Assembly (NCBI GenBank): GCA_965198825.1
Contig: CBDAQB010000001.1
Location: forward strand, 744,001 to 808,000
Length of the DNA stretch: 64,000 nucleotides
Reading direction: 5' to 3'
Origin: BOG-908 sp965198825
GTDB lineage: Bacteria > Pseudomonadota > Alphaproteobacteria > Acetobacterales > Acetobacteraceae
The position numbers were made by a program, and so were the translations under genes. The notes beneath the pieces are model-generated. The model saw only the letters and a list, made by a program, of their open reading frames with translations, was not told the origin of the DNA and searched no databases. Positions 9,057 through 17,650 of the stretch are shown in pieces. The stretch's first letter is position 1, and each line of letters starts with the position of its first letter.

Positions 9057-9187
9057 GCCGGCGGGTTTAGGGCGGGGACGGCTTCAAGCCAAGCTTTGGC
9101 TGGGCAACCACATAATTGCCACGCGACGCGCGGCTCGGTGTTTGATACGCTCCTGATCAGAAGCGGATGCTTCGGGGGGATCTGGTG

Positions 9188-9772
9188 ATGGGCGTGGGGA
9201 TGACGGGTTTGCAGGCGGTGCTGGCGCTTGGGCTGGCTGCGGCCGGCATGCGTGCGCCGGCGCGGGCGGATACGGTTTATGATTTCACGCCGACATCGAC
9301 GACGAACGTTTCTGGGCAGGCGGTCGGGCCGTTCAGCCTCGTGCTCACGCTGGCGGATGGTTTTACACCGGAGTCGTTCGCGCGGACGTGCAGTTTTGGA
9401 ACTTGCGGGGTGAACAGCGGAAATTTCTCCGATTTCTCGCTGGCTGCGTATTACGATGGCTCGCTTATGGCGACGCTCGACAACACGCCTGACCTCGGGG
9501 GCGAGGGTACCCACGGGACGATCAACGGCAACAATGGTTCATTGTTCTGGGCCACGGAGTCTAGCATTACGCTCACGCTGGCCTTCGGCAACGGCGTCTG
9601 GAATGCGATGTTCGACAGCGATTTGCTCGGCAATGTGACTTGCCCGTCCGCGCAAGGGTGCAAGGCCAGCGGTACGCTGGCGGCGGTGCCTGAGCCGGTC
9701 GGGCTTGGGGTGTTTGGGGTGGGGCTGCTTGGCGTGGTGGTGGCGCGGCGGCGCCGCGGCGTAATGGGCTGA
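9188..9772 (+). CDS. PEP-CTERM-type secreted protein
   Basis: About 194 residues with a signal peptide ending near APARA. The Gly/Ser/Thr-rich beta region includes a possible disulfide (CSFGTC). The tail is VPEPVGLGVFGVGLL followed by a hydrophobic stretch and RRRRG, the classic PEP-CTERM arrangement of motif, transmembrane helix and basic end. Such tails are processed by exosortases, with the product often tied to exopolysaccharide. The ATG at 9188 has a good GGGGGGA ribosome site; an in-frame ATG at 9167 is the alternative. No exosortase gene is in the window. Confidence 0.72.
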   Translation: MGVGMTGLQAVLALGLAAAGMRAPARADTVYDFTPTSTTNVSGQAVGPFSLVLTLADGFTPESFARTCSFGTCGVNSGNFSDFSLAAYYDGSLMATLDNTPDLGGEGTHGTINGNNGSLFWATESSITLTLAFGNGVWNAMFDSDLLGNVTCPSAQGCKASGTLAAVPEPVGLGVFGVGLLGVVVARRRRGVMG

Positions 9773-9847
9773 CGCCTGCCGTGCGTTTTGAACGATGCTA
9801 GCCTGGCACTTGGTGTTTTGCGTGAGCCCTGTTTCGGATGTCTGGGC

Positions 9848-9897
9848 TGTTGCTCTGGATGGCTTCGTCGCCAAGCGGCTCCTCGCAATGACGGTCA
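9848..9897. repeat. Family C dispersed repeat, copy 1
   Basis: A ~45-bp sequence containing GATGGCTTCGTCGCC and CTCCTCGCAATGACGG. It recurs almost identically at 24069-24119. It resembles the widespread proteobacterial repeat whose reverse strand reads CGTCATTGCGAGGAG. It sits between the convergent ends of the PEP-CTERM-type gene and pgeF. Confidence 0.7.
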
Positions 9898-10647
9898 AGT
9901 GGTGACGATCGCCGAGAGTTGGTGGCCTATGGGGCCGCTGTTGGCGAGGGTGCGGCGGCGGTGGCTGAAGAAGCGGGTCGCGTCGGTCAGGGTGTCGTGG
10001 CCGCAGGCGTTGGCGTTGTGTACGCCGGCGGCGGCCAGGCGGGCGAGGCAGTAGGCGGGCAGGTCGAAGTGCCAGTGGCCGGGGCGGCCTGGGGCGAAGA
10101 AGCTTGCGGCGCCGGGGATGGTGGGCAGGACTTCGTCGCGCAGGTCGGCGCCTACTTCGTAACTTGCCTGTGCTATGCAGGGGCCGACCGTTGCGGCGAT
10201 GTTGGCAGGGTTCGCGCCTTTAGCTGTCATGGCGGCGGTGACGGCTTCGAGGATGCCGGCTGCGGCGCCGCGCCAGCCGGCGTGCGCGGCGCCTATGATG
10301 CCGGTTTCGGGATCATGGAAGAGGACGGGGGCGCAGTCGGCGGTGATGACGCCGAGTGCGATGCCAGGCCGTGACGTGACCATGGCGTCGGCACGCGGGC
10401 CGGCGCCTTGCTCCCAGGGCTCGTCCACGTCGATGACCGTGGTGCCGTGGACTTGCGTGACTCCGACGAGATGTTTCGCGTCCAGGAAGGCGGCGATGCG
10501 GCGGCGGTTTTCGGTGACGTCGGCGATGTCGTCGCCGCCTGAGAGGCTGGCGTTCAGGCTGGCGTAAGGACCTTTGGAGACGCCGCCTTCGCGCGTGAAG
10601 AAGCCGTGGCGCGCGTGGATGACGCTGGAGGTGATGGGAGAGGGCAT
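9895..10647 (-). CDS. pgeF: Purine nucleoside phosphorylase / multicopper polyphenol oxidase-like PgeF (YfiH family)
   Basis: Family members phosphorolyse adenosine and inosine and are also linked to peptidoglycan editing. The conserved zinc-site motifs are in order: TQVHG, ITADCAPVLF and AAHAGWRGAA. Its 250 residues are typical. It lies 1 bp downstream of a GT4 glycosyltransferase gene, so they are probably cotranscribed. In many alphaproteobacteria pgeF follows lgt and midA; here those two genes lie together about 47 kb away. Confidence 0.93.
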   Translation of the reverse strand: MPSPITSSVIHARHGFFTREGGVSKGPYASLNASLSGGDDIADVTENRRRIAAFLDAKHLVGVTQVHGTTVIDVDEPWEQGAGPRADAMVTSRPGIALGVITADCAPVLFHDPETGIIGAAHAGWRGAAAGILEAVTAAMTAKGANPANIAATVGPCIAQASYEVGADLRDEVLPTIPGAASFFAPGRPGHWHFDLPAYCLARLAAAGVHNANACGHDTLTDATRFFSHRRRTLANSGPIGHQLSAIVTT

Positions 10648-10648
10648 T

Positions 10649-11791
10649 CTAACCTGCTTTTGCGGCTATGGCGGCTTTCGCCATCTGCGTGACACGTGCG
10701 GCGTTGCCGGACCAGGTGTAGTTCTGACGTTCGAGTTCGGCGCGGGCGGCGCGGCCGAGGCGGGTGCGTAGGCGGTCGTCGGCGATGAGGCGCTCGACGG
10801 CTTTCCACATGGCGCCTGGGGTTTTTGGATCGAAGAGCAGCGCGGTCTCTTCGTGGCTGAGGATTTCGCGTATGTTCGGCTGGTCCGGGGCGACAATGGC
10901 GCAGGCGGCGGCCATGTAGTCGAAGATCTTCAGCGGCGACGCATAAGGGGTCGCACTCGGCTGCAGGGCGATATCGAAATTCGTCGTCAGGGCTGGGACA
11001 TCGGCCGGCTGCACCAGGCCCGCGAAATGAACCTTTGCAGTCATGCCAAGGATTTTCGCCTGCGCGGCGAGATCGGGAACGGCAGGGCCTTCGCCGATGA
11101 TGGTGAGTTCCAGAGGGCGGCCGCCGGTGGCGCGCGCCATGCCGTCGATTACCGTGTCCAGCGCATGCCAGGCTCGGACGAAGCCGGTAAAGCCCAAGGT
11201 GATCGGTGCATCAGCGGGCTTTTCAGGGCGCGCCGGGAAACGTTGCAGGTCGATGCCGTTCGGAATCACCGATATGCGCGCAGGATCGACGCCGTTCTGC
11301 ACCAGGATGTCGCCAAGCACATGCGTCACGGGCAGCACGCGCGACGCCGATTTCCAGGTCCAGCGCTCCAGGCTGCGTGCGACGCTCGGCATGCGCAGAC
11401 CACCATGCTTCTCGCGCTCATCCGCCAGTGGGGAATTTACCTCCAGCAGCAACGGCACGCCATGCTTCCGCGCCAGCCGGCTGCCGGCCAGGAAATACAG
11501 ATTGCAGCGTTCGTAAAGCACGTCCGGGCGAAACTCCTGCCAGGCTTTTTTCAGCTTGGCATAGGCGCCGACATTGTAGGCCAGCTCGGCAAACTCGGCG
11601 AGAACGCCAGGCAGCAGGCGGCGCAGGATCGCAATCGTGCGGCTCTCGCCGCCGAAACCCTCGGCCTTGTAGAAACTCGGGCCGACGACAAGCACCTCAT
11701 GCCCCGCATCGCGCAACGCACGCACCAGCTCCTCGATGTGCACGCCCTGCCCGTCGTGCGAGTTGACGCGGTGGCTGTAGAGGATGCGCAT
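10649..11791 (-). CDS. GT4-family glycosyltransferase
   Basis: 380-residue retaining glycosyltransferase of the GT-B fold. It opens with RILYSHRVNSHDGQGVHIEELV, the usual Rossmann start with a Gly-rich loop. The donor-binding half shows SVIPNGID, then a C-terminal E-x7-E type region (FDYMAAACAIVAPDQPNIREIL). It probably adds a sugar to a surface glycan; acceptor unknown. It is followed directly by pgeF. A family A repeat lies upstream. Confidence 0.88.
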   Translation of the reverse strand: MRILYSHRVNSHDGQGVHIEELVRALRDAGHEVLVVGPSFYKAEGFGGESRTIAILRRLLPGVLAEFAELAYNVGAYAKLKKAWQEFRPDVLYERCNLYFLAGSRLARKHGVPLLLEVNSPLADEREKHGGLRMPSVARSLERWTWKSASRVLPVTHVLGDILVQNGVDPARISVIPNGIDLQRFPARPEKPADAPITLGFTGFVRAWHALDTVIDGMARATGGRPLELTIIGEGPAVPDLAAQAKILGMTAKVHFAGLVQPADVPALTTNFDIALQPSATPYASPLKIFDYMAAACAIVAPDQPNIREILSHEETALLFDPKTPGAMWKAVERLIADDRLRTRLGRAARAELERQNYTWSGNAARVTQMAKAAIAAKAG

Positions 11792-11833
11792 AGTGGGGCC
11801 TCAATGAGGAGGGAAGGCAAGGGGGTGGAAGCG

Positions 11834-11948
11834 TCTTCTTTTTTGAAAAAAAGAAGCAAAAAACTTTTGCGATGTGGGACCGAGATCGTGGAACCACCCG
11901 GCCCAAACTCCCAAAAATTTTTTGCTTCTTTTTTTCAAAAAAGAAGAC
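11834..11948. repeat. Family A nested palindrome, copy 2
   Basis: Left arm 11836-11869, right arm 11913-11946. The spacer contains TGTGGGACCGAGATCGTG, which occurs in reverse complement in copy 3. The two copies are therefore the same element in opposite orientation. Confidence 0.85.
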
Positions 11949-11954
11949 GCTTGC

Positions 11955-13160
11955 TTACTGAGGAAAAGGCGAAACGCCGCGCCCGGCCAACAAGGCCCAT
12001 GCGGTAGGCGCGATATGCGGGCGGCGGAAATAGAGGAAGTCGGGGGACTTCGTATCAAGGCCGGTAGAGAGGCCGGTGGTGAGCGTCGGGGTGGTGCAGG
12101 CGTAGACCAGGCCGCTGGGGGCGGTTTGGGTGGCGATGGTGTCCAGCAGGCGCTGTGCCTGGGCGGGTTGGTGGAAGAGGCGGCAGGTGAGGGCGGTAAT
12201 GGCGGTGCCTTCGAGCCAGATGCCGTCGCGGTCGGTGTTGAAGTCCACGCCTTCCGTGGCGGTGGGCGGTGCGCCTTCCGGGAGGCCGTGGCGGGCGAGG
12301 ATCCAGTGGAGGGCCGGGGCCCATTTCGGGTCGGGGTTTGCGGCGAGGAGGGGCCATAGGTTGGCGTCCACGGCGGAGTGGTCGTTGATGGTGCCGTCCG
12401 GTTTGAGGCCGGTGAAGAAGCGGCTTTCTGAGTCGCTCCACATGGAGGCGACGAAGGCGCGGGCGTGGGCGGCGGGTTCGGTGCGGCCCAGGGCGGCGAA
12501 GGCGGCGGCGAGGTCGATGTTGTGTTCGGTGCTGACCCAGGTGAGGCGTTGGGGGGCGGGCTCGAAGCCGAGGAAGCCGCCGGCGTAGCCTTTGGGGGTT
12601 CGGACGTTGGCCTCGACCCAGTTGGCGGCTTGCGCCGCGGCGGCGTGGAAGCTTGCGTCGTCTGTCGCCTTTGCTAGCGCGATCCAGAGGAGCATCGCCC
12701 AGGCCAGGACGCCTGTGGCGGTGCCGGCCTGGTAGCCGTCTTCGAGCCATCGGTTCTGGGCTGGGTCCCACCAGCCTGGGAGTGGGTAGGGTCCGGCGGG
12801 GGATACTGGGCCGGCCCGGTAGGCATTTCGCAGCCTTCCGTCGTGCCAGAAGCGGTCTCTTGTTTGGGCCTGGACGAGGGCCCGGCCGAGGTGGGCGGCG
12901 CCTGTGGTGTCGCCTGTGGCTAGCAGCGCGAGACCAGTGACTGCGTTGTCGTAGACGTAGGCGGCATTGGCCTGGGTTTTGTCGAACTCGGTGGCGTCCG
13001 GGGATTGCGGGGGGCGGGTTTCGTAGCTTTGCAGCAGGCCTAGCTGGGTGGCTCTGGACTGCAGGGTGGTGGACCAGCCTGTGCTGGCAATGGCCAGGCT
13101 GGAGAGGAGTAGTTGTCGCCGCGTGTAGTTCGGCTGCTGCCGAGTGGGGGAGAGGCTCAA
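11955..13160 (-). CDS. Tat-exported (alpha/alpha)6-barrel-like protein, possible glycoside hydrolase
   Basis: 401 residues. The N-terminus carries a twin-arginine signal (TRRQLLLSSLAIAS), implying export in folded form. The mature protein has repeated helical hairpins with acidic-aromatic motifs such as AYVYDNAVTGLALL, GTATGVLAWAMLLW, TEHNIDLAAAFAAL and GIWLEGTAITALTCR. This pattern is seen in six-hairpin glycosidases and glycan epimerases. The catalytic acids cannot be assigned. It sits next to glycosyltransferase genes, in keeping with a role in extracellular polysaccharide turnover (inference). A family A element abuts its stop codon. Confidence 0.65.
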   Translation of the reverse strand: MSLSPTRQQPNYTRRQLLLSSLAIASTGWSTTLQSRATQLGLLQSYETRPPQSPDATEFDKTQANAAYVYDNAVTGLALLATGDTTGAAHLGRALVQAQTRDRFWHDGRLRNAYRAGPVSPAGPYPLPGWWDPAQNRWLEDGYQAGTATGVLAWAMLLWIALAKATDDASFHAAAAQAANWVEANVRTPKGYAGGFLGFEPAPQRLTWVSTEHNIDLAAAFAALGRTEPAAHARAFVASMWSDSESRFFTGLKPDGTINDHSAVDANLWPLLAANPDPKWAPALHWILARHGLPEGAPPTATEGVDFNTDRDGIWLEGTAITALTCRLFHQPAQAQRLLDTIATQTAPSGLVYACTTPTLTTGLSTGLDTKSPDFLYFRRPHIAPTAWALLAGRGVSPFPQ

Positions 13161-13346
13161 AGGTCCACCACGAAGACGGAAAGAACGCGAAGGTAGGCGA
13201 AGACGCCCGGCTTTGGCGACGATGATGGCGACGTTGTTTCTTCCGAAGCGGCGCAGCCACCCGGCTGCTGATTTGGCCGAATGACCGTCATGATGCTCCG
13301 CGTCTTTGTGTAGCTTCGCGGTCTTCCCGTCTTCGTGGTGGACTTG
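13161..13346. repeat. Family B inverted repeat, copy 5
   Basis: Left arm 13161-13206 (GTCCACCACGAAGACGGAAA type). Right arm 13297-13346, ending CGTCTTCGTGGTGGACTT. It lies downstream of the decarboxylase gene and upstream of the Tat-exported protein gene. The 226-bp gap holds nothing else recognisable. Confidence 0.78.
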
Positions 13347-13386
13347 ACAATGCTGCCGCCGCTCGCGTGCCGGGTAGTCGGGCAGA

Positions 13387-14529
13387 TCAGAGGTAGTGCT
13401 CTTCCAAGGGTGGGAAGCCGTTGAAGCCGGTGGAGGCGTAGGTGGTGACGTAGGCGCCGGCGGCGTGGATGAGGACGCGGTCGCCTGGGGCGAGTGCCAG
13501 AGGGAGATGGTAGCCGGATTTTTCGTAGAGGATGTCGGTGCTGTCGCAGCTTGGGCCGGCTATGGCGACCGGGCCTTCCTCGGTTCCATGTCCAGCGGGG
13601 GCATCGTGGGGGGTGGTGATGCGGTAGCGGATGGCTTCGTTTTCGGTTTCGGCGAGGCCGCCGAAGCGGCCGATGTCGAGGTAGACCCAGCGGGTAGGGT
13701 CGTTCCGGAGCCTGCGGCTGACCAGGAGGACTTCGCTGCTGATGACGCCTGCGTTGCCGACGAGGTAGCGGCCGGGCTCGACGATGAGGGTGGGCTGCCT
13801 GTCGCCGAAGTGGGCAGCGAGGCTGGCGGTGATGCTGGCGGCGAAGTTCTGGATGGTGGGGGCTTCCTGCTGGTAGCTGGTGGGGAAGCCGCCGCCGATG
13901 TCGATCATGCCTAAGGTGATGCCGGCGCGGGCGAGGCTGGCGAAGAGGGCGGATGCCTGGGCGATGGCGGCTTCGTAGGCGGCGACGCTGATCTGCTGGC
14001 TGCCGACATGGAAGCTGAGGCCATAGGGGACCAGGCCGTGGCCGGCGGCCGCCTGCATGAGCTCGGCGGCGAGTGCGGGCTCGGTGCCGAATTTGCGGGC
14101 GAGGGGGAGGACGGCGCCGGTGGCGCCTACGGCCAGGCGGCAGAAGACGCGGGCGCCTGGGGCGTTCGCTGCGATCTTCACCAGTTCCTCCTCGCAGTCG
14201 AAGACGAAGAGGTCGATGCCGGCTTGCCGTGCCTGGCGTATGGCGGCGGGCTTCTTGATGGTGTTGCCGAAGCTGATGCGGTCCGGGGTGGCGCCTGCCG
14301 CCAGGCACATGGCGATTTCCTCGCCGCTCGCCGCGTCGAAGTGGCTGCCCAGGGCGACGAGGCGCTCGAGGATGGGGCGGGCCGGGTTCGCCTTGACAGC
14401 GTAGTAGATGTGGGCGGCCGGCAGGGCCGCGCGCATGGCGCGGTAGTTGGCCTCGACGATGTCGAGGTCGAGCACGAGGCAGGGGGTAGCCGGCGCGGCG
14501 GCCAGGAAGCTGGCGATCTTCGGGGTCAT
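13387..14529 (-). CDS. Ornithine/lysine decarboxylase (alanine-racemase-fold, type III PLP)
   Basis: Makes putrescine (or cadaverine) by PLP-dependent decarboxylation. The PLP lysine is Lys46 in YYAVKANP. SFHVGSQ and the glycine-rich DIGGGFPTSY bind the cofactor phosphate. IVEPGRYLV and GPSCDSTD near the C-terminus are hallmark motifs, the latter with the catalytic Cys. At 380 residues it matches the short alphaproteobacterial ornithine/lysine decarboxylases. Substrate choice between ornithine and lysine cannot be settled by reading. Confidence 0.93.
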   Translation of the reverse strand: MTPKIASFLAAAPATPCLVLDLDIVEANYRAMRAALPAAHIYYAVKANPARPILERLVALGSHFDAASGEEIAMCLAAGATPDRISFGNTIKKPAAIRQARQAGIDLFVFDCEEELVKIAANAPGARVFCRLAVGATGAVLPLARKFGTEPALAAELMQAAAGHGLVPYGLSFHVGSQQISVAAYEAAIAQASALFASLARAGITLGMIDIGGGFPTSYQQEAPTIQNFAASITASLAAHFGDRQPTLIVEPGRYLVGNAGVISSEVLLVSRRLRNDPTRWVYLDIGRFGGLAETENEAIRYRITTPHDAPAGHGTEEGPVAIAGPSCDSTDILYEKSGYHLPLALAPGDRVLIHAAGAYVTTYASTGFNGFPPLEEHYL

Positions 14530-14654
14530 CGTGGCGGCCTTTGCCCCAAAGGATCGGGTGTGGACAGGAGTGTGTGGGCGAAGGCGGTGTGCGCAACCGT
14601 CTAGTCAGTCGGGGCGCCACTGAAAAGCACGCTGTGGCAACCAGCGCGACCAGC

Positions 14655-15722
14655 ATGACGTTGGTTCCTTTCGGTATGGATAAGAACATGGACGATTTCG
14701 CCGGAAAGCCTGCGCCGCCTGTCGCTGTCGCCAAGTCGAGGGGCGACATGACCGATCCCGCGGTGATTGCGGCACAGCCCAATGCCGCCAGGCTCGGGCG
14801 GCTCGCGCATCGGCCGACGCAGATCCCGTGGTCAGGCTGGAAGAGCGTCTTCAAGCGGACGGCACGCGAGGTGGCGACCGACCGGATCTCCCTGGTCGCG
14901 GCCGGCTGTGCTTTCTATGCAACGCTGGCCCTCTTCCCGGCCATATCGATGCTGGTGTCGATTTACGGTCTGGTTTTCGATCCGGCGACGGTCGGACCGC
15001 AGCTCGCTGTACTGCGCGATCTGCTGCCGCCCTCGGCCTATCAGCTCATCGCGGACCGGGTTCAGGTACTGGTCAGCAAGCCGCCCGGGACGCTCACGTT
15101 TTCGTTAGCGCTGAGCATCATGATCGCTTTGTGGTCCTCCTCCACCGGGACCAAGTCGATCCTGGGGGCGCTGAACCTCGCCTATGAGGAGCGGGAGAGC
15201 CGCAGTTTCATCCGGTTCCAGCTGACGGCGCTCGGCATGACCTTGGGCGGGATCCTTGCCGCCGTAATCGGTCTAGCCTCGCTCCTGCTTCTGCCGGCGG
15301 CCGTGGCGCTGCTGCAGATGTCGGCCTATGCGGCGCTGATCGCCCGCTCGGCGAGCTTCGGGCTGCTGGTGCTGTTTGTGCTCCTGGCGCTCTCACTGCT
15401 TTACCGCTTCGGGCCGTCTCGCCGGTCTGCGGGGTGGAGCTGGGTGACGCCTGGTTCGCTGTTCGCGACGCTCCTGTGGCTGGTCGCGTCGGCGCTGTTC
15501 TCATTCTATGTGCAGCATCTGGCGAGCTATGACGCGACCTACGGGCCGCTGGGCGCCATCATCGGCGTCATGATGTGGTTTTATGTCAGCGCGCTGGTGG
15601 TGATGATCGGCGCGGAGCTGAATGCGGAGCTGGAGCTGCAGACGGTGCGTGACAGCACGGACGGGCCGGAGCGGCCTATCGGTGAGCGCGGTGCCTATGT
15701 CGCCGACCATGTCGCGCACTGA
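14655..15722 (+). CDS. YihY/BrkB-family inner-membrane protein
   Basis: About 355 residues with the YihY domain: AAGCAFYATLALFPAISMLVSIYGL begins a set of six hydrophobic segments, with the conserved SSSTGTKSILGALNLAYEE loop. The old name 'RNase BN' for this family is wrong; no biochemical role is established. The start is uncertain: ATG at 14655, 14676 or 14688 all precede the conserved domain, and the frame is open to 14541. Its 3' end overlaps the convergent RlpA-like gene by 47 bp. Confidence 0.85.
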   Translation: MTLVPFGMDKNMDDFAGKPAPPVAVAKSRGDMTDPAVIAAQPNAARLGRLAHRPTQIPWSGWKSVFKRTAREVATDRISLVAAGCAFYATLALFPAISMLVSIYGLVFDPATVGPQLAVLRDLLPPSAYQLIADRVQVLVSKPPGTLTFSLALSIMIALWSSSTGTKSILGALNLAYEERESRSFIRFQLTALGMTLGGILAAVIGLASLLLLPAAVALLQMSAYAALIARSASFGLLVLFVLLALSLLYRFGPSRRSAGWSWVTPGSLFATLLWLVASALFSFYVQHLASYDATYGPLGAIIGVMMWFYVSALVVMIGAELNAELELQTVRDSTDGPERPIGERGAYVADHVAH

Positions 15723-16176
15723 CGGCTTCGACCGGCTGCGCGTCGTCGGGGGCTTCAGCGACTTCGGTGTCCGTATCAGGGCCTGAGACCTGGGCGAGGC
15801 TGACGTCGGCGTGGCCGCGGGCGACGATGCCCAGGCGGGCAGCGGCTTCGTGGCTCAGATCGATGCAGCGGACGCCGTGCGGCGGCTCGCGGTCGTTCAC
15901 TCTGACGACGACCGAGGCGCCGGTGTTGTCCACGGTGACGCGAACCCAGCTTCCCAGCGGAAGGCTCGGGTGGGCGGCGGTCATCTTGCCCGGATCGAAG
16001 ACCTCGCCGCTGGTGGTGCGGTGTCCGGCGTGGCGCGGGCCATACCAGGTGGCTTCGCCTTGTTCGCTCCAGCCCGACCCTGTGTCGGTTGCCTTCCCGG
16101 CGTGTGCCGGCGCCGCGATGAGCGGGCCGGAAGCGAGAATGGCTGCGAACAAAAGCCGCCTGGCGCTGGGCTGCAT
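15676..16176 (-). CDS. RlpA-like double-psi beta-barrel protein
   Basis: 166 residues with a signal peptide ending near APAHA. It has one DPBB domain: EATWYGPRHAGHRTTSGEVFD, LPLGSWVRVT and VVVRVNDREPP. Family members are septal-ring lytic transglycosylases that cleave glycan strands lacking stem peptides. There is no SPOR domain and the tail is short, basic and His/Arg-rich (RHGRRHRHRAHR), so localisation to denuded glycan would need another route. The 3' 47 bp overlap the convergent yihY-like gene. Confidence 0.85.
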   Translation of the reverse strand: MQPSARRLLFAAILASGPLIAAPAHAGKATDTGSGWSEQGEATWYGPRHAGHRTTSGEVFDPGKMTAAHPSLPLGSWVRVTVDNTGASVVVRVNDREPPHGVRCIDLSHEAAARLGIVARGHADVSLAQVSGPDTDTEVAEAPDDAQPVEAVSARHGRRHRHRAHR

Positions 16177-16483
16177 GCATACTCCTGGAACCCTGGTGGC
16201 CGGCCTGAAGTGACCGGGTCGCGGTTCCGTGAGGAGGACTTGATCCCGTTTTGGCGGGTCATGGCAAGCAGAAAGTTTTCGCCGGAGGACTTGTGCAAGA
16301 TGAGCCTGGCGGTGCAGGCGGCCGGTTCCGAGTATCGGCTTGCTGGTTCATGAAGCTGCATTACACAAGAAAATCGTTGCTTTGCTGTTATCGACGTTCC
16401 GGATTGTCTTTTCCGGGTTTGTGCCGAGAAGACACAGTCCTATGTTGCCGGTAGGACACGGAATTCTGCGTCTATGAGTTGGT
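16177..16483. other. Intergenic region without recognisable gene
   Basis: About 307 bp between the start of the RlpA-like gene and the end of the GT87-like gene. It is lower in GC around 16350-16410 than its surroundings. No convincing ORF, RNA gene or family A/B repeat is seen. It presumably holds the RlpA promoter on the minus strand. Confidence 0.5.
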
Positions 16484-17650
16484 TCATCCTGGTTGTTCTG
16501 GCGCGGGCGATTGGATGATCCTGCGCAGGATGAGAGCCGCCAAAACGGCGAGGCAGGCGGGGGCAAGCGGGATGCCGTTTGTCGCGGCGGCCTTGATCAT
16601 CGCGGGGGATAGATAGAGGAGTGCCAGGAGGCTTGCTTCGTAGGGAAGCCAGCGGGTTCGCATGGCCTCCGCGGCGATCCACGCGCCTGGCACGGCAAAG
16701 AGGGCCAGGTCGTATTCGCCCAGGAAGGGCACGCAGAATCCGGTGGCGGCGACGAGAAGCGCTGTTTCGGCTTCTCCCCTCGGTCGGCGCAGGGCGATGA
16801 TGGCGAGGATGGCGGCCGCGGCGAGTGCCGCGATGATCTGCGCGGTCCATGCGGCGGGAGATGAGGCGCCGAGAAGCCGCAGGGCGCTGTAGGGGGTCAC
16901 GAAAATCGCAAAGCCTGGGATGCCGCTGGTGTTCCAGGCGGTCGCGACGGGCAGCGCATCCAGGAATGCGCGCCAAGACGCGGTGCCGAAGGCGGCCGTG
17001 GAGATGGCGGCGAGGATGGCGACGGTCGCGGCGGCGGCGGCCAAGGCGGTGAACCGGCGGGCGCAGAGGAGGGCGATGGGGGCGAGGATGCCGAGCTGCG
17101 GCTTGTAGGCGAGGCAGCCGATGAGGATGCCTGCGGTGATCGGGGCACGGTCGAGCGTAAGGGCGACACCTCCGAACAGGGCGGCGGAGAACAGGCCGTT
17201 CTGGCCGAATAGGGCGCAGATCGTCACGGCCGGGTAGGCGAGAAGGATCGTCAGGGCGGGTTTGCAGAGCAGCCTTTGCAGGGTGAGCGCGTAGGCGGCG
17301 GCGGTGGCGGCGACCCAGATGGCGGCGGCGAGGCCGATCGGGAGCAGGGCAAAGGGGAGCCAGAGCAGCAGGGCGACCGGCGAGTAGAAGAAGGGCGGCC
17401 GGGCGCCTGGGCCGAGTATCGCTACCATCGCCTGGCGGCCGGCATCGCCGTAGGCGTCGGCTGCGCGGCCGTGCAGTGCGAGGTCGGCGCCGGTCCAGAA
17501 GGCGGCGAAATCATGGGCGATGGGCAGGGCCGAGCCGTGCCATTGAATGGCGGCAGCGAAGCCGGCGGCGCCCATGACCAGGAGGATCCGGCTGTAGGCG
17601 AGCACGCGGTCCTGCGTCAGCCAGGCGGCATCGCGCAGGAATTGCCTCAT
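16484..17650 (-). CDS. GT87-like (DUF2029) polytopic glycosyltransferase
   Basis: 388 residues with about ten hydrophobic helices. The early acidic motif HDFAAFWTGADLALHG fits the catalytic periplasmic Asp of GT-C enzymes that use polyprenyl-phosphate sugars. FFYSPVALLLWLPFALLP and YKPQLGILAPIALL are typical of the family. It probably transfers mannose or another sugar on the periplasmic face. Its ATG overlaps the end of the upstream MFS gene by 4 bp, so the two are translationally coupled. Confidence 0.82.
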   Translation of the reverse strand: MRQFLRDAAWLTQDRVLAYSRILLVMGAAGFAAAIQWHGSALPIAHDFAAFWTGADLALHGRAADAYGDAGRQAMVAILGPGARPPFFYSPVALLLWLPFALLPIGLAAAIWVAATAAAYALTLQRLLCKPALTILLAYPAVTICALFGQNGLFSAALFGGVALTLDRAPITAGILIGCLAYKPQLGILAPIALLCARRFTALAAAAATVAILAAISTAAFGTASWRAFLDALPVATAWNTSGIPGFAIFVTPYSALRLLGASSPAAWTAQIIAALAAAAILAIIALRRPRGEAETALLVAATGFCVPFLGEYDLALFAVPGAWIAAEAMRTRWLPYEASLLALLYLSPAMIKAAATNGIPLAPACLAVLAALILRRIIQSPAPEQPG